Source: Malikia sp.
GTDB lineage: Bacteria; Pseudomonadota; Gammaproteobacteria; Burkholderiales; Burkholderiaceae_C
Length of the DNA stretch: 64,000 bases
Reading direction: 5' to 3'
Assembly: GCF_028687635.1 (NCBI RefSeq)
Contig: NZ_JAQTZS010000003.1
Location: forward strand, 178,261-242,260
The notes beneath the pieces are model-generated. The model was not told the origin of the DNA. It was given only the letters and a program-made list of their open reading frames with translations, and searched no databases. Below are positions 32,203 to 41,421 of this stretch, piece by piece; position 1 is the first letter of the stretch, and each line of letters starts with the position of its first letter. A program made the position numbers and the translations under genes.

Positions 32203-33891
32203 TCAGCCCTCAATCGGCAAGTCCAGCAACATCTGGATCAGGTCTCCACGCCTGAACGTGGCCGACAACTGCAGGGTGGACACCACCTTGTCGCCGTACA
32301 GGTTCCTGAGTGCGGTTTCCACATCGGTGACGGATGCGCTGAAGTAGCGGTCGCCCCGTGCTTCGATCAGCCCGTGCGCCAGGGCAAAGCTGCGATGGTC
32401 GATGTCGCCAAGCTTGCGTTTCAGGTCTTTCAGCAAGCGTTGACCCATGCGCATGGCAATGAAGCATGAGGCGTAGCGCACCAGCATCGGGTCATTGACC
32501 GATGGGCGGCGCCTGTGGTTTTCCGTGATCCGATAGAGCAACACCGCCAGCACCACCTGGACACCGTTCACATCGCTCGGAAAAATGGTGCTGTAGAGCT
32601 TGCCAAAGTGCTCGCGGGTCAGGAACTTGGCCTGATGCGGCGCCGCACGCCACACCGCCAGCAAGGCCTCGGCTGCGGCGCCAGCGGTGATGTCCGTCGC
32701 CTTGGTCGATCCATCGACCCGCTTGCGCCGATAGTTGAAGCCCAGCGACTGCATGCTGGCCTCCAGCTGGCGCTGAATCTCGTCGTTCGATCGCAAGTCC
32801 TTCAGGTCCACCGGGTTCTGGCTGTTGGTGGCGTGGGTGATCTGAAGCACGATGTCTTCATTGTCTTTTGGCAGCTTGTAAAGGCGCACCAGAACGCTGG
32901 CATCTTCCGGCAAGGACCGTCCCTGAGCCGCCATGGCATCGGCCGTCTTGAGGATGGTCATGCAAGTCTGGCCACCGTTGACGATCTGCAGGTTCTCCAC
33001 GCGCACCTGGTAGTCACTGTTTTGCAGCGCGTTGTAGGAGAAGTCGTTGCAGACCAGTGTCAGGCCATTGTTGAAAAAGTAGAAGTTGGAAGGTTGAGGC
33101 GATTGCAGCGTGGCCCGGATGCCTTCGTTGACGCGGTTGCCGTGCAAACCCAGGTAACGCCGAATATTGCGCTCCAGCAGCCGGTCGCCGTGCGCACGCA
33201 TCAGCGCGGCTACCTCGGTCACCGGCATGCGCCCGACGCAGACGCGACTGAAGTTCATGTCCTCGACGTTGGCCCGACCCACCAGCCTCAAGGTGTCGTC
33301 AACCTGCTTGGGGCGTTGCAGGATGCCGATCAGCACATCGTGGTTGACATGCTCCCAGGTCACCTGGTCACCAAAACCCGCCAGATCCATGATGACTTGT
33401 GCCTGATCATTCCACTTCAAGCCGTTGTTGCACGCGATGGCGCGAACCCTAGGGATGAAGCCATCGCGCACCATGGAGCGCGCCTCTTCCACCTTGACGC
33501 GCAAACGTTCGTTAATGCTTCCCAGCTCCGCCGTGGGGTCGAAAACATGCCGGATGGCATTGACCAGCGACCGGATGCCTTCTTCCGGAAAATTCGAGTC
33601 GCCTTCCAGTTTCGTCTTGTATTTGGCCTGGAACAAGGTGACGACAAACTCGCCATCCACCTCCTCGGTGACCTGCATGGCATCCACGCCAAAGTCGCCA
33701 CCGCCTTCCGTGACGCAGTCAAAAGCCTCCTGGGCGTCCAGGTCCAGCATGGTTCTGACGCAAAGATAGACAAAGGCCAGCGGTTTCAAGCGGGCTGCAT
33801 CCGTCAGATTCAGCTCGTTGTCCGCCCAGAGCCGAATTTCCTCCTGAACTCCGGCGAGCCGTTGATCAATGATCGATGCATTCAGATTCAT
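32203..33891 (-). CDS. AIPR-family (abortive infection phage resistance) protein with N-terminal nuclease-like motif
   Basis: This is a 562-residue protein of the AIPR family. Family hallmarks are NFYFFNNGLTLVC near residues 269-281 and NLQIVNGGQT near 300-309. The N-terminal region carries GGGDFGVDA (63-71) and LFQAKYK (87-92), spaced like the D...QxK motif of PD-(D/E)xK restriction-type nucleases. AIPR proteins occur in phage-defence loci, so a nucleic-acid-cutting defence role is likely. It is the only such gene here, has visibly lower GC than the glycosyltransferase genes around it, and begins 76 bases downstream of the GT2 gene. No obvious partner gene is adjacent. Confidence 0.85.
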   Translation of the reverse strand: MNLNASIIDQRLAGVQEEIRLWADNELNLTDAARLKPLAFVYLCVRTMLDLDAQEAFDCVTEGGGDFGVDAMQVTEEVDGEFVVTLFQAKYKTKLEGDSNFPEEGIRSLVNAIRHVFDPTAELGSINERLRVKVEEARSMVRDGFIPRVRAIACNNGLKWNDQAQVIMDLAGFGDQVTWEHVNHDVLIGILQRPKQVDDTLRLVGRANVEDMNFSRVCVGRMPVTEVAALMRAHGDRLLERNIRRYLGLHGNRVNEGIRATLQSPQPSNFYFFNNGLTLVCNDFSYNALQNSDYQVRVENLQIVNGGQTCMTILKTADAMAAQGRSLPEDASVLVRLYKLPKDNEDIVLQITHATNSQNPVDLKDLRSNDEIQRQLEASMQSLGFNYRRKRVDGSTKATDITAGAAAEALLAVWRAAPHQAKFLTREHFGKLYSTIFPSDVNGVQVVLAVLLYRITENHRRRPSVNDPMLVRYASCFIAMRMGQRLLKDLKRKLGDIDHRSFALAHGLIEARGDRYFSASVTDVETALRNLYGDKVVSTLQLSATFRRGDLIQMLLDLPIEG

Positions 33892-33967
33892 TTATTTATC
33901 GGCTTTGTTTTCCGCAAAGGGACCATGATACTGGCCGGGCCTGATCGGGCGTAAAACAGCGGGCAGC

Positions 33968-35218
33968 TCAATCAAGGGTTGCTTCCTCCACTTGGGCGCC
34001 GAGCACCTTGAACGACAGCTCCCTGCGATCCTGCGAACCCGGCTCATGGTCGGCCGGCACGAAGCCCTCCAAAGTCGAGACGCGCCAGCTCGCGCAACCG
34101 GCGTCGCCGTCCTGGGACGCAACGAACCTGAGCACGAAAGTCTGCCGCGCGTCGACCGTCGTGCGCTGAACGAAGCCCGAAGGCGTGGTGATCGCAAGGT
34201 CCAGGCGGCCAGGGACCGGCCAGCTGCCGGAACAGGTCAGGCGCAGCGTACGCGGCTGGCCAGATTGCCAGCGCAGGCGCACCGACAACTCGCGCGAAAC
34301 CCAGCCGTCGGCCTGCACCGAAACGAAATGCCGTGGTCCCGACAGGCGCAGACGGGCGTCAGGTTCGAGGCGCCCGACCAGCGCGCGCCATTGCGACGGC
34401 TCCATCGAGGGCCTGACCTCGGCCAGCAGCTCCCTGAGCATCTGCGCCAGCGAAGTCTCGCCTTCCATGAAGGGATAGGACTCGCACCACTCGTTCAGGC
34501 AGCTCAGCACCCAGTGCCCCGGGGCCTCGCCGAGGTGGCGAGCCAGCACCCGCATGCCCTCGACAACCACTTGGCGACGCTGACGCAAGGTCAGGCAGCC
34601 CGGATGCAGCCGCGAATGCGCCTGCACCGCGTCGACCCAACCCACGGCGCCAGGATAGGCCTTGAACCAGCGCAGCCACCAGTCGAAATCGAACGCGAGA
34701 CGCAACGACTCGTCGAGCAGGCCAACGCGCTCCAGCGCCTGCCGCCGCAGGAAAACGGTAGGCTGGCAAATGAAGCAGCCATCGGCAAAGGCCTGCAGCG
34801 GCGTGCCAGGCGGCCGCGTCGGGTAAGGCTCAAGCTCGCGGCCACTGGCGTCGATATGCAGGCCATGTCCATAGAGCCACTGCCAATGCGGATGGCTCCG
34901 CATCGCCTGCACCGCGCGGCGCACCGCTCCCGGTGCGTAGCGGTCGTCCGAGTTGAGCCAGCCGATCAGGTCGCCATCGGCCTGACACAGCCCCGCGTTG
35001 ATCGCCTGCGCCGGTCCGCCATCCCGGGTCGACTGCCAGCGCATGCGCCCGGCGGCCTGGACCTGCCAGCGTTCGAGCTTGTGCAGCGTGCCGTCGGTCG
35101 ACATGCCATCGAGCACCAGCAGCTCAAGGTCATCGTGGTCCTGGCTCAGGACACTGTCGATCGCCTCATCAATGTAGGCCGCCTGGTTCAGCGACGGCAT
35201 GACCACCGTGACCCGCAC
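33968..35218 (-). CDS. GT2-family glycosyltransferase with C-terminal beta-type extension
   Basis: This is a 416-residue family 2 glycosyltransferase. The N-terminal GT-A domain shows VVMPSLNQAAYIDEAIDSVL, VLDGMSTDGT and GWLNSDDRY, which contains the metal-binding aspartates, then FDFDWWLRW. Residues after about 260 form an extra region with alternating beta-like stretches and no known motif. The start is a GTG at 35218, 4 bases after the methyltransferase stop, so coupling is likely; an internal ATG at 35200 is an alternative. It belongs to the fcl-methyltransferase-GT2 string, probably adding or modifying a fucose-containing unit (inference). Confidence 0.87.
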   Translation of the reverse strand: MRVTVVMPSLNQAAYIDEAIDSVLSQDHDDLELLVLDGMSTDGTLHKLERWQVQAAGRMRWQSTRDGGPAQAINAGLCQADGDLIGWLNSDDRYAPGAVRRAVQAMRSHPHWQWLYGHGLHIDASGRELEPYPTRPPGTPLQAFADGCFICQPTVFLRRQALERVGLLDESLRLAFDFDWWLRWFKAYPGAVGWVDAVQAHSRLHPGCLTLRQRRQVVVEGMRVLARHLGEAPGHWVLSCLNEWCESYPFMEGETSLAQMLRELLAEVRPSMEPSQWRALVGRLEPDARLRLSGPRHFVSVQADGWVSRELSVRLRWQSGQPRTLRLTCSGSWPVPGRLDLAITTPSGFVQRTTVDARQTFVLRFVASQDGDAGCASWRVSTLEGFVPADHEPGSQDRRELSFKVLGAQVEEATLD

Positions 35219-35222
35219 GGCT

Positions 35223-36227
35223 TCAGCTGCCAGAGCTGACCGACTTGCGGATCAGGAACGTGTTCGACAGCATGCGGTTCTCGTCGCCAACCATGGTGTC
35301 CTCGCGCACCTCCAGGCAGATGCAACCGGAGGCCTGCACGATCGCGAAAACCTCGTGCTGCGGCAGGAAATGCATTTCCATCGGCACCTTCGGAGGGATA
35401 TGCAAGTAGCGCTTGACCTCGAACAGGTAGCCGCTGCTGTAGGTCGGCAGCTGCAGGTAGGCCACGCCGCCGGGCTTGAGCGCGGCCAGCAAGGCACGCA
35501 ACATCCAGGCCATCACCGGGGGCGGATTGTGCTGCAGCGTGATCAGCGAAAACACCGCATCGACCTCGGGCAGTTGCTGCAGCGCAGCCGGATCGGTCCA
35601 ATGCTGCCACTCCACATGCGACAGACCCTCCTGCCGCAGCCACTCGCGCGCGTGCGCCAGGTGCGCGCCCGAGACATCGGCAGCGATCAAGCGGGGAAAG
35701 ACCTCGGCCAGATAGCGGGTCACGCGACCGACGCCACAGCCCACCTCCAGACAGCTGCCAAGCTCGGCCGGGTTGATGCCACAGCGGCGCAGCGCCGCCA
35801 GGAACAGATCACGGGAATACTTGCCCGAGTGATAGAAGCCCTTGCGGTGCGCTTCGATCTGCTCCATGCGGTACATGGGCTGCGTGACGACCGACCAGTA
35901 GGGCTCGGTGGCGCCGAAACGCTCCCAGGCGGCCTTGACCCGGTCCAGCATCTGCGCCAGCTCGGCGGGCGTCGCGTCCAACTCCACCGGCATCTGCGGC
36001 AGGTGGAAAGGATGGCGCTGACGCACGCTGGGCAGCGGCTTGTCCAGGGTTGCGGCCATGCGCTGGCGGAACTCGGGCGAATCAATGAAAGCCTGGCGCA
36101 ACTGAGCCAGATCAGGCACCGAGTCGCAAAACTGGTCCAGCACGGCCTGGTTCTCGGGCTCGCGGCCCAGCAGCAGGCGGTATGCCAGGGCCACGGTATC
36201 GGGGGTCAAGGGACTGTTCTGCGACAT
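35223..36227 (-). CDS. DUF4214-like module fused to a class I SAM-dependent methyltransferase
   Basis: This is a 334-residue protein in two parts. Residues 8-58 form a DUF4214-like module (TVALAYRLLLGREPENQAV followed by LRQAFIDSPEFRQRM). The remainder is a Rossmann-fold methyltransferase with the SAM-binding stretch CLEVGCGVGRVTRYLAEVFP and downstream AADVSGAHLAHARE and AVFSLITLQH. The target is probably a sugar or glycan, since the gene lies between fcl and a GT2 gene. The module may anchor the enzyme to a glycan-assembly complex, since the same module occurs alone at 30342-31091. Confidence 0.85.
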   Translation of the reverse strand: MSQNSPLTPDTVALAYRLLLGREPENQAVLDQFCDSVPDLAQLRQAFIDSPEFRQRMAATLDKPLPSVRQRHPFHLPQMPVELDATPAELAQMLDRVKAAWERFGATEPYWSVVTQPMYRMEQIEAHRKGFYHSGKYSRDLFLAALRRCGINPAELGSCLEVGCGVGRVTRYLAEVFPRLIAADVSGAHLAHAREWLRQEGLSHVEWQHWTDPAALQQLPEVDAVFSLITLQHNPPPVMAWMLRALLAALKPGGVAYLQLPTYSSGYLFEVKRYLHIPPKVPMEMHFLPQHEVFAIVQASGCICLEVREDTMVGDENRMLSNTFLIRKSVSSGS

Positions 36228-36315
36228 CTAGATCTCAAGATGGGTTGGCGGAAAAGCGCGAATTGTCGCTGAACCGCCCGTATTCTTTTGCATCAGGGCA
36301 CGTCTCCGTTACAAA

Positions 36316-37275
36316 TCATTGCCGGTACAAGTCCTGATGGTTAAGGAACCAGGCATAGGCATCCCGCAACCCATCTTCCAGCGAGATGCTGGCCTGCCAG
36401 CCCAGCGCCGCCAGGCGCGACACGTCCATGAGCTTTCTGGGTGCGCCATCCGGCTTGGTCGCATCGAACGTCAGCCGACCGCCAAACCCCGTCACCCGCG
36501 CCACCGTCTCGGCCAGCTCACGAATCGTGCAATCCACCCCGGTGCCCACGTTGATGTGCGACAGCATCGGCAGCGTGTTGGCGCGGTAGGTGTCAGCATC
36601 CAGATTCATCACGAACACACTGGCCGCCGCCATGTCGTTCACATGCAAGAACTCGCGCATCGGCGTGCCACTGCCCCAGATCACCACTTCCGCGTCACCA
36701 CGCCGCACCGCTTCATGAAAGCGCCGCAGCAGCGCCGGGATCACATGGCTGTTGTCGGGGTGGTAGTTGTCGCCAGGGCCGTACAGGTTGGTCGGCATCA
36801 CGCTGCGGTAGTCGCGGCCATACTGGCGGTTGTAGCTCTCGCAGAGCTTGATGCCCGCGATCTTGGCAATGGCATAAGGCTCGTTGGTGGGCTCCAGCGT
36901 GCCGGTCAGCAGCGCATCCTCGCGCATGGGCTGCTGCGCCAGCTTCGGGTAGATGCACGACGAGCCCAGGAACAGCAGCTTCTGCACCCCGGCCATGTGG
37001 GCGGAGTGAATGACGTTAGCCTCGATCATCAGGTTGCGGTAGATGAACTCGGCCGGATAGGTGTTGTTGGCGTGGATGCCGCCGACCTTGGCTGCGGCCA
37101 GATAGACCTGATCGATGCGCTGCTCGGCAAAGAAGCGCCGCACCGCAGCCTGGTCGGTCAGGTCCAGCTCGGCATGGCTACGGGTCAAGATCTCGCAGCT
37201 ATCCAGCGCCTGCAGGCGGCGCACGATCGCGCCCCCCACCATGCCACGGTGGCCGGCGACAAAAATCCTGCTCAT
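36316..37275 (-). CDS. fcl: GDP-L-fucose synthase
   Basis: Fcl (WcaG) epimerises and reduces GDP-4-keto-6-deoxymannose to GDP-L-fucose. The 319-residue SDR protein has [18 protein letters not shown] at the NADP site, GSSCIYPK, the catalytic YAIAK motif and [12 protein letters not shown]. The adjacent gmd gene ends one base before its ATG, so the two genes form a complete GDP-L-fucose pathway from GDP-mannose. Confidence 0.96.
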   Translation of the reverse strand: MSRIFVAGHRGMVGGAIVRRLQALDSCEILTRSHAELDLTDQAAVRRFFAEQRIDQVYLAAAKVGGIHANNTYPAEFIYRNLMIEANVIHSAHMAGVQKLLFLGSSCIYPKLAQQPMREDALLTGTLEPTNEPYAIAKIAGIKLCESYNRQYGRDYRSVMPTNLYGPGDNYHPDNSHVIPALLRRFHEAVRRGDAEVVIWGSGTPMREFLHVNDMAAASVFVMNLDADTYRANTLPMLSHINVGTGVDCTIRELAETVARVTGFGGRLTFDATKPDGAPRKLMDVSRLAALGWQASISLEDGLRDAYAWFLNHQDLYRQ

Positions 37276-37276
37276 A

Positions 37277-38395
37277 TCAGCGCTCCACGCTTACCGCGAC
37301 GTTATGCCCGTGCGCGCGCAGCAGGGCGTGACGCCTGGCCTCATCGAGGTCATGGGCCACCATCTCGGCGCACATCTCCTGCACAGTGATCTCGGGCACC
37401 CAGCCCAGCTTGTCCTTGGCCTTGCTCGGGTCGCCCAGCAGGGTCTCGACCTCGGCGGGGCGGAAGTAGCGCGGGTCGACACGCACGACCACGTCGCCCA
37501 CCTTCAGCGCAGGGGCCTTGTCGCCGTCGACCCGCGCGACGATGCCAACCTCGTCCACGCCCTGCCCTTCAAAGCGCAGCGTGACGCCGAGTTCAGCCGC
37601 CGACCACTCGATGAACTGGCGCACGCTGTACTGCACGCCGGTGGCGATCACGAAGTCCTCGGGCTGCTCCTGCTGCAGCATCAGCCACTGCATGCGCACA
37701 TAGTCCTTGGCGTGGCCCCAGTCGCGCAGCGCATCCATGTTGCCCATGTACAGGCAATGCTCCAGCCCCTGGGCGATATTGGCCAGGCCGCGCGTGATCT
37801 TGCGCGTCACGAAGGTTTCGCCACGGCGCGGCGACTCGTGGTTGAACAGGATGCCGTTGCAGGCGTAGATGCCATAGGCCTCGCGGTAGTTGACCGTGAT
37901 CCAGTAGGCGTAGAGCTTGGCCACCGCGTAGGGGCTGCGCGGGTAGAACGGCGTGGTCTCCTTCTGCGGCGTCTCCTGCACCAGGCCGTACAGCTCGCTG
38001 GTAGACGCCTGATAGAAGCGGGTCTTCTTCTCCAGCCCGAGGAAACGGATCGCTTCGAGCAGGCGCAGCGTCCCCATCGCATCGACGTCGGCGGTGTACT
38101 CGGGCGCCTCGAACGACACCGCGACATGGCTCTGCGCGCCCAGGTTGTAGACCTCGTCGGGCTGCACCTGCTGCAGGATGCGCGTCAGGTTCGAGCTGTC
38201 GGTCAGGTCACCGTAATGCAGCACGAAGCGCTGGTCCTGCGAGTGCGGGTCTTCGTAGATGTGGTCCACCCGCTGCGTGTTGAACAGCGAGGCGCGGCGC
38301 TTGATGCCATGGACCTCGTAGCCTTTTTCGAGCAGGAATTCGGCCAGGTAAGAACCGTCCTGACCGGTCACACCGGTGATCAGAGCTTTTTTCAT
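37277..38395 (-). CDS. gmd: GDP-mannose 4,6-dehydratase
   Basis: Gmd converts GDP-D-mannose to GDP-4-keto-6-deoxy-D-mannose. The 372-residue protein starts with [20 protein letters not shown] (NADP-binding), has [15 protein letters not shown], the substrate stretch QASTSELYG and catalytic [10 protein letters not shown], and later [17 protein letters not shown]. It is one base from fcl and 6 bases after the large exostosin/GT2 gene, clearly operonic. Mannose-activating genes (manA/manB/manC) are not in the window. Confidence 0.97.
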   Translation of the reverse strand: MKKALITGVTGQDGSYLAEFLLEKGYEVHGIKRRASLFNTQRVDHIYEDPHSQDQRFVLHYGDLTDSSNLTRILQQVQPDEVYNLGAQSHVAVSFEAPEYTADVDAMGTLRLLEAIRFLGLEKKTRFYQASTSELYGLVQETPQKETTPFYPRSPYAVAKLYAYWITVNYREAYGIYACNGILFNHESPRRGETFVTRKITRGLANIAQGLEHCLYMGNMDALRDWGHAKDYVRMQWLMLQQEQPEDFVIATGVQYSVRQFIEWSAAELGVTLRFEGQGVDEVGIVARVDGDKAPALKVGDVVVRVDPRYFRPAEVETLLGDPSKAKDKLGWVPEITVQEMCAEMVAHDLDEARRHALLRAHGHNVAVSVER

Positions 38396-38401
38396 CAGTT
38401 T

Positions 38402-41400
38402 TCAGCGCAAACAAGTTGGTAGCAAAGGCATCAGGGCATGCAGCCGTTCGCCCACTTCCGGCTGCGCTGCACGCAAGCCGACCGCAGCGACCGCATCGCC
38501 TATCGCCGCATAACCCCAGGGCCAATGGGAACGAACCAGCGCGGCCTGTGCGCCATCGTTCCGAACGAACTCCTGGTACAAGGTACTGGGTGCCTCCATC
38601 TCAAGCAACCAGTCGTCATGGCGAGAAATCGCCACCATGGGAATCCGCCGCTGCTTGCAGACGAGCGAAAGGTAAAGGTCCGCCATGCCTGCCTGCGGAA
38701 AGTGGCTCAAATCCAGCCCGCGCAACAACTCCGAATGGAAAGCCAAGGTGCCGGTGCCCAGATTGTTCACCAACGCATCGCGCTCCAACCCATTCCTGAA
38801 CAGCAACACCTTGCGGAAGGCCGAGAAATAGCCCGCTGCCCGTTCCGGCAGCAGGACGCCGTGAACGCCAACCACGGCCTGCCGGCCGTAATGCTCAATG
38901 CGCCGGATCATCGCCGCCACATAGTCAGGCGGATACACGATATCGTCGTCGGTGGTGAAATAGTAGCATTCACGCTCAAGGTTGGCAAAGGGCAGGAACT
39001 TGCCGTTGTCGCGCAAGCCCGGCCGGTCACGCGACAGGACCACCGTCAGATTCGGGTGACAGGCGCGAACGAAAGCGGGCACCTCGTCGTAACGGTCCAG
39101 GTAGACATGCAGCGCATCAACCTGGGGCACCAGGCTGGCCAACGTGCGGCGCAGCAGATCCATGCGTTCGGGCACCGAGCACAGCGTGGCGACGACCGGC
39201 AAGGCTGGATTGACCAGACGACTCATGTCGGGCGCCACCGGTATCCGGTCGCGCAGCACCGGATAGCTGAAAAACTTCCTGAAACCGTCCACCCCCAGCT
39301 GCTTGTGCCTGGCCGTGAACGCATCGACATAATCGGAACGCGAAGGTGACGGCCGCTGCTCGATGCATCCATCAGCGAGGGGATCGTTGGCCACCATGTC
39401 GGCAAACAACGACCCCTCACGCAGCGTGTTGTAGTACAGCGGCAAGTCCAGATCGCGCAGTTCACCGCCCTTGGCCGCCATCCAGGCCATCAGGCGCTGG
39501 AAAAACTCGTCGTCCGACGCCTTGCTGGTGCAGTTGAAGCTGCCGATGTCATCGAAGACCCGACGCCGCAAGCCAAGGGTGATAAGCCCCAGCTTGCGCA
39601 CCAGACCGTTGACCGGCAAGACCTGGCCCGAAGGAAAGCGCACGCGCGAATAAGCGCCACGCACCGCCGTCACGCCCGGTTGCATCAGCTGCTGCATGCA
39701 CAGGCGGATGCGATCCGGGTGCGACAGATCGTCACCGTCCTGGAAGAAGACATAGTCGCCACCCGCCAGCTGCAACGCATGGTTCTTCGCGAAATAAGTG
39801 CCCAGATTGGTATTGAGCCGCCGACAGCGCAGGCCGCCAGACGCTCGCTGCAGGCGCTCCAGTATGGTCCAGGTGGCATCGGTGCTGGCGTCGTCGACGA
39901 CGATCAGCTCCAGCCGTGGCCAGGTCTGGCGCAGCACCGAGGTCACTGCGGCCTCGATGTAGTCGGCCACATTGTGCGTCGTCATCAGCACCGACACCAG
40001 CGGCGCGGAGTCGGCAGCCATGACAGGCAAGCGCCGCGCTGCCCCATCGGCTTCGCGGTACAGGTCATCGAGCCCGATCCAGCGCTCAGCGACAACCGGC
40101 TCGGCCTGGTCGACAGGCAGCGTCACGCGGGGCGCGGCGTCGGTCAGCGACGGCTCGATCTGGGCGGCAACAGGCGTGAAGCATTCACACAACAGGTAGA
40201 GCTGGCGACCCTTGCGCTGCATCTCTTGCAGGCGCTCGCTCGGGATGGCGCGCAGGCGGGCATCGAGCGCATCCAGCTGGTCCTCGGGATGCAGGATGAG
40301 CGCGTCTTCCCAGCGCAGCCCCGAACCGGGCGCAAAGACATCTAAATCAGGCAGTTGGTGACGATCACTCAGCACCACCGGAATCGCACCGGTGGCCAGC
40401 GACTCCCACAGCCGCAGGGTATTGGGACCGGCACCCACCGGGCAAAGACTGAAGACCGAGTCAGACAGCATGCGGTTGTAGCCCAGCACGGCAGCGCTGT
40501 CGGTGGCATCCGCCGCCGGCACCTCGCCATTGACCTGGTACTGATAGACCGACTGATTGAAGTGCCACTGATTGGTCAAGCGGACTTCATAGCCCGGCAA
40601 GCCCGCGAGACCCTGCAGGCGCAGGCGCACGTCGCTCAGATAATGCGCCATGTACGCCCCGACGAAGGAGGCGAAAGTACCGCGCTCCGCCACCGGCTTG
40701 ATCTCCAGGCCCGCCTGGCGTGCTGGATCACGGTAATTGACGGCATAGAGCGACCAGGCATGCAGCCGGATGCCCTCCTCCTCATCCCACCCCTGTTCCT
40801 TGTGGGAAATCCAGAGATCGGTGACGCCGAGGTCGCGGAACCAGTCCAGGTGGCGGTACCAGAAGACATGCTGGCACACCGTATGTACTCGCAGCCGTAT
40901 GCCATGCTGGGCCAGAAAATCGCGCACCTGCTTCAGGCGCGACGCCATCAGAAACAGCGTGACCCGATGCGCCTGGTTCCGGTCGATGAAAGTGGCCCAG
41001 GGCAAACCGATGTAGATGTCGCGCTCGACGATCGCCACGCAGCTCGAAGCGGACCGGGCCTGCTCCCAGGCATCCTGCTCGGTGCGACAAGGAAACTGCC
41101 AGAACAGCAGATCATTGCGGTGACGCGGCTGCGACGCCACGGTGACCGGATACGGGTCCAGCACCGGGCCGGCAAAACCCAGCGCGAACTGCTCCACCTC
41201 GGGCCAGTGCTCGAAGCCATCCGGCAGCTGCTCCAGGCCGATCCTGGCGACACCTGGCCAGGCGCTGTCCACCCAGTAACAGTGCGTGGCATCGCGGTAA
41301 AGCGAAAAACGGTGATTGAAGCAGATCGAGCGATCGAGCGTGTCCAGCGCCAAGCTGTCGCGCCTGACATAGTCGACCTGTTGTGTGAAGCGGTAAATAG

Positions 41401-41404
41401 GCAT
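38402..41404 (-). CDS. Three-module glycosyltransferase: exostosin-like plus two GT-A domains
   Basis: This is a very large glycosyltransferase of 1000 residues. Residues about 90-430 resemble exostosin (GT47), with CPVGAGPNTLRLWESLATGA, IPVVLSD and LHPEDQL. Residues about 470-700 are a GT2 domain with VSVLMTTHNVADYIEAAVTS, VVDDASTDATW and FFQDGDDLSHPDR. Residues about 730-960 form a second GT-A-like region with DRYDEVPAFVRACHP and YFTTDDDIVYPPDYVA, the latter carrying a DDD metal site. Three transferase modules in one chain suggest one enzyme adds consecutive sugars. It sits upstream of gmd/fcl in the same operon. Confidence 0.85.
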   Translation of the reverse strand: MPIYRFTQQVDYVRRDSLALDTLDRSICFNHRFSLYRDATHCYWVDSAWPGVARIGLEQLPDGFEHWPEVEQFALGFAGPVLDPYPVTVASQPRHRNDLLFWQFPCRTEQDAWEQARSASSCVAIVERDIYIGLPWATFIDRNQAHRVTLFLMASRLKQVRDFLAQHGIRLRVHTVCQHVFWYRHLDWFRDLGVTDLWISHKEQGWDEEEGIRLHAWSLYAVNYRDPARQAGLEIKPVAERGTFASFVGAYMAHYLSDVRLRLQGLAGLPGYEVRLTNQWHFNQSVYQYQVNGEVPAADATDSAAVLGYNRMLSDSVFSLCPVGAGPNTLRLWESLATGAIPVVLSDRHQLPDLDVFAPGSGLRWEDALILHPEDQLDALDARLRAIPSERLQEMQRKGRQLYLLCECFTPVAAQIEPSLTDAAPRVTLPVDQAEPVVAERWIGLDDLYREADGAARRLPVMAADSAPLVSVLMTTHNVADYIEAAVTSVLRQTWPRLELIVVDDASTDATWTILERLQRASGGLRCRRLNTNLGTYFAKNHALQLAGGDYVFFQDGDDLSHPDRIRLCMQQLMQPGVTAVRGAYSRVRFPSGQVLPVNGLVRKLGLITLGLRRRVFDDIGSFNCTSKASDDEFFQRLMAWMAAKGGELRDLDLPLYYNTLREGSLFADMVANDPLADGCIEQRPSPSRSDYVDAFTARHKQLGVDGFRKFFSYPVLRDRIPVAPDMSRLVNPALPVVATLCSVPERMDLLRRTLASLVPQVDALHVYLDRYDEVPAFVRACHPNLTVVLSRDRPGLRDNGKFLPFANLERECYYFTTDDDIVYPPDYVAAMIRRIEHYGRQAVVGVHGVLLPERAAGYFSAFRKVLLFRNGLERDALVNNLGTGTLAFHSELLRGLDLSHFPQAGMADLYLSLVCKQRRIPMVAISRHDDWLLEMEAPSTLYQEFVRNDGAQAALVRSHWPWGYAAIGDAVAAVGLRAAQPEVGERLHALMPLLPTCLR

Positions 41405-41421
41405 GAAAAATCAGTGCTTGC

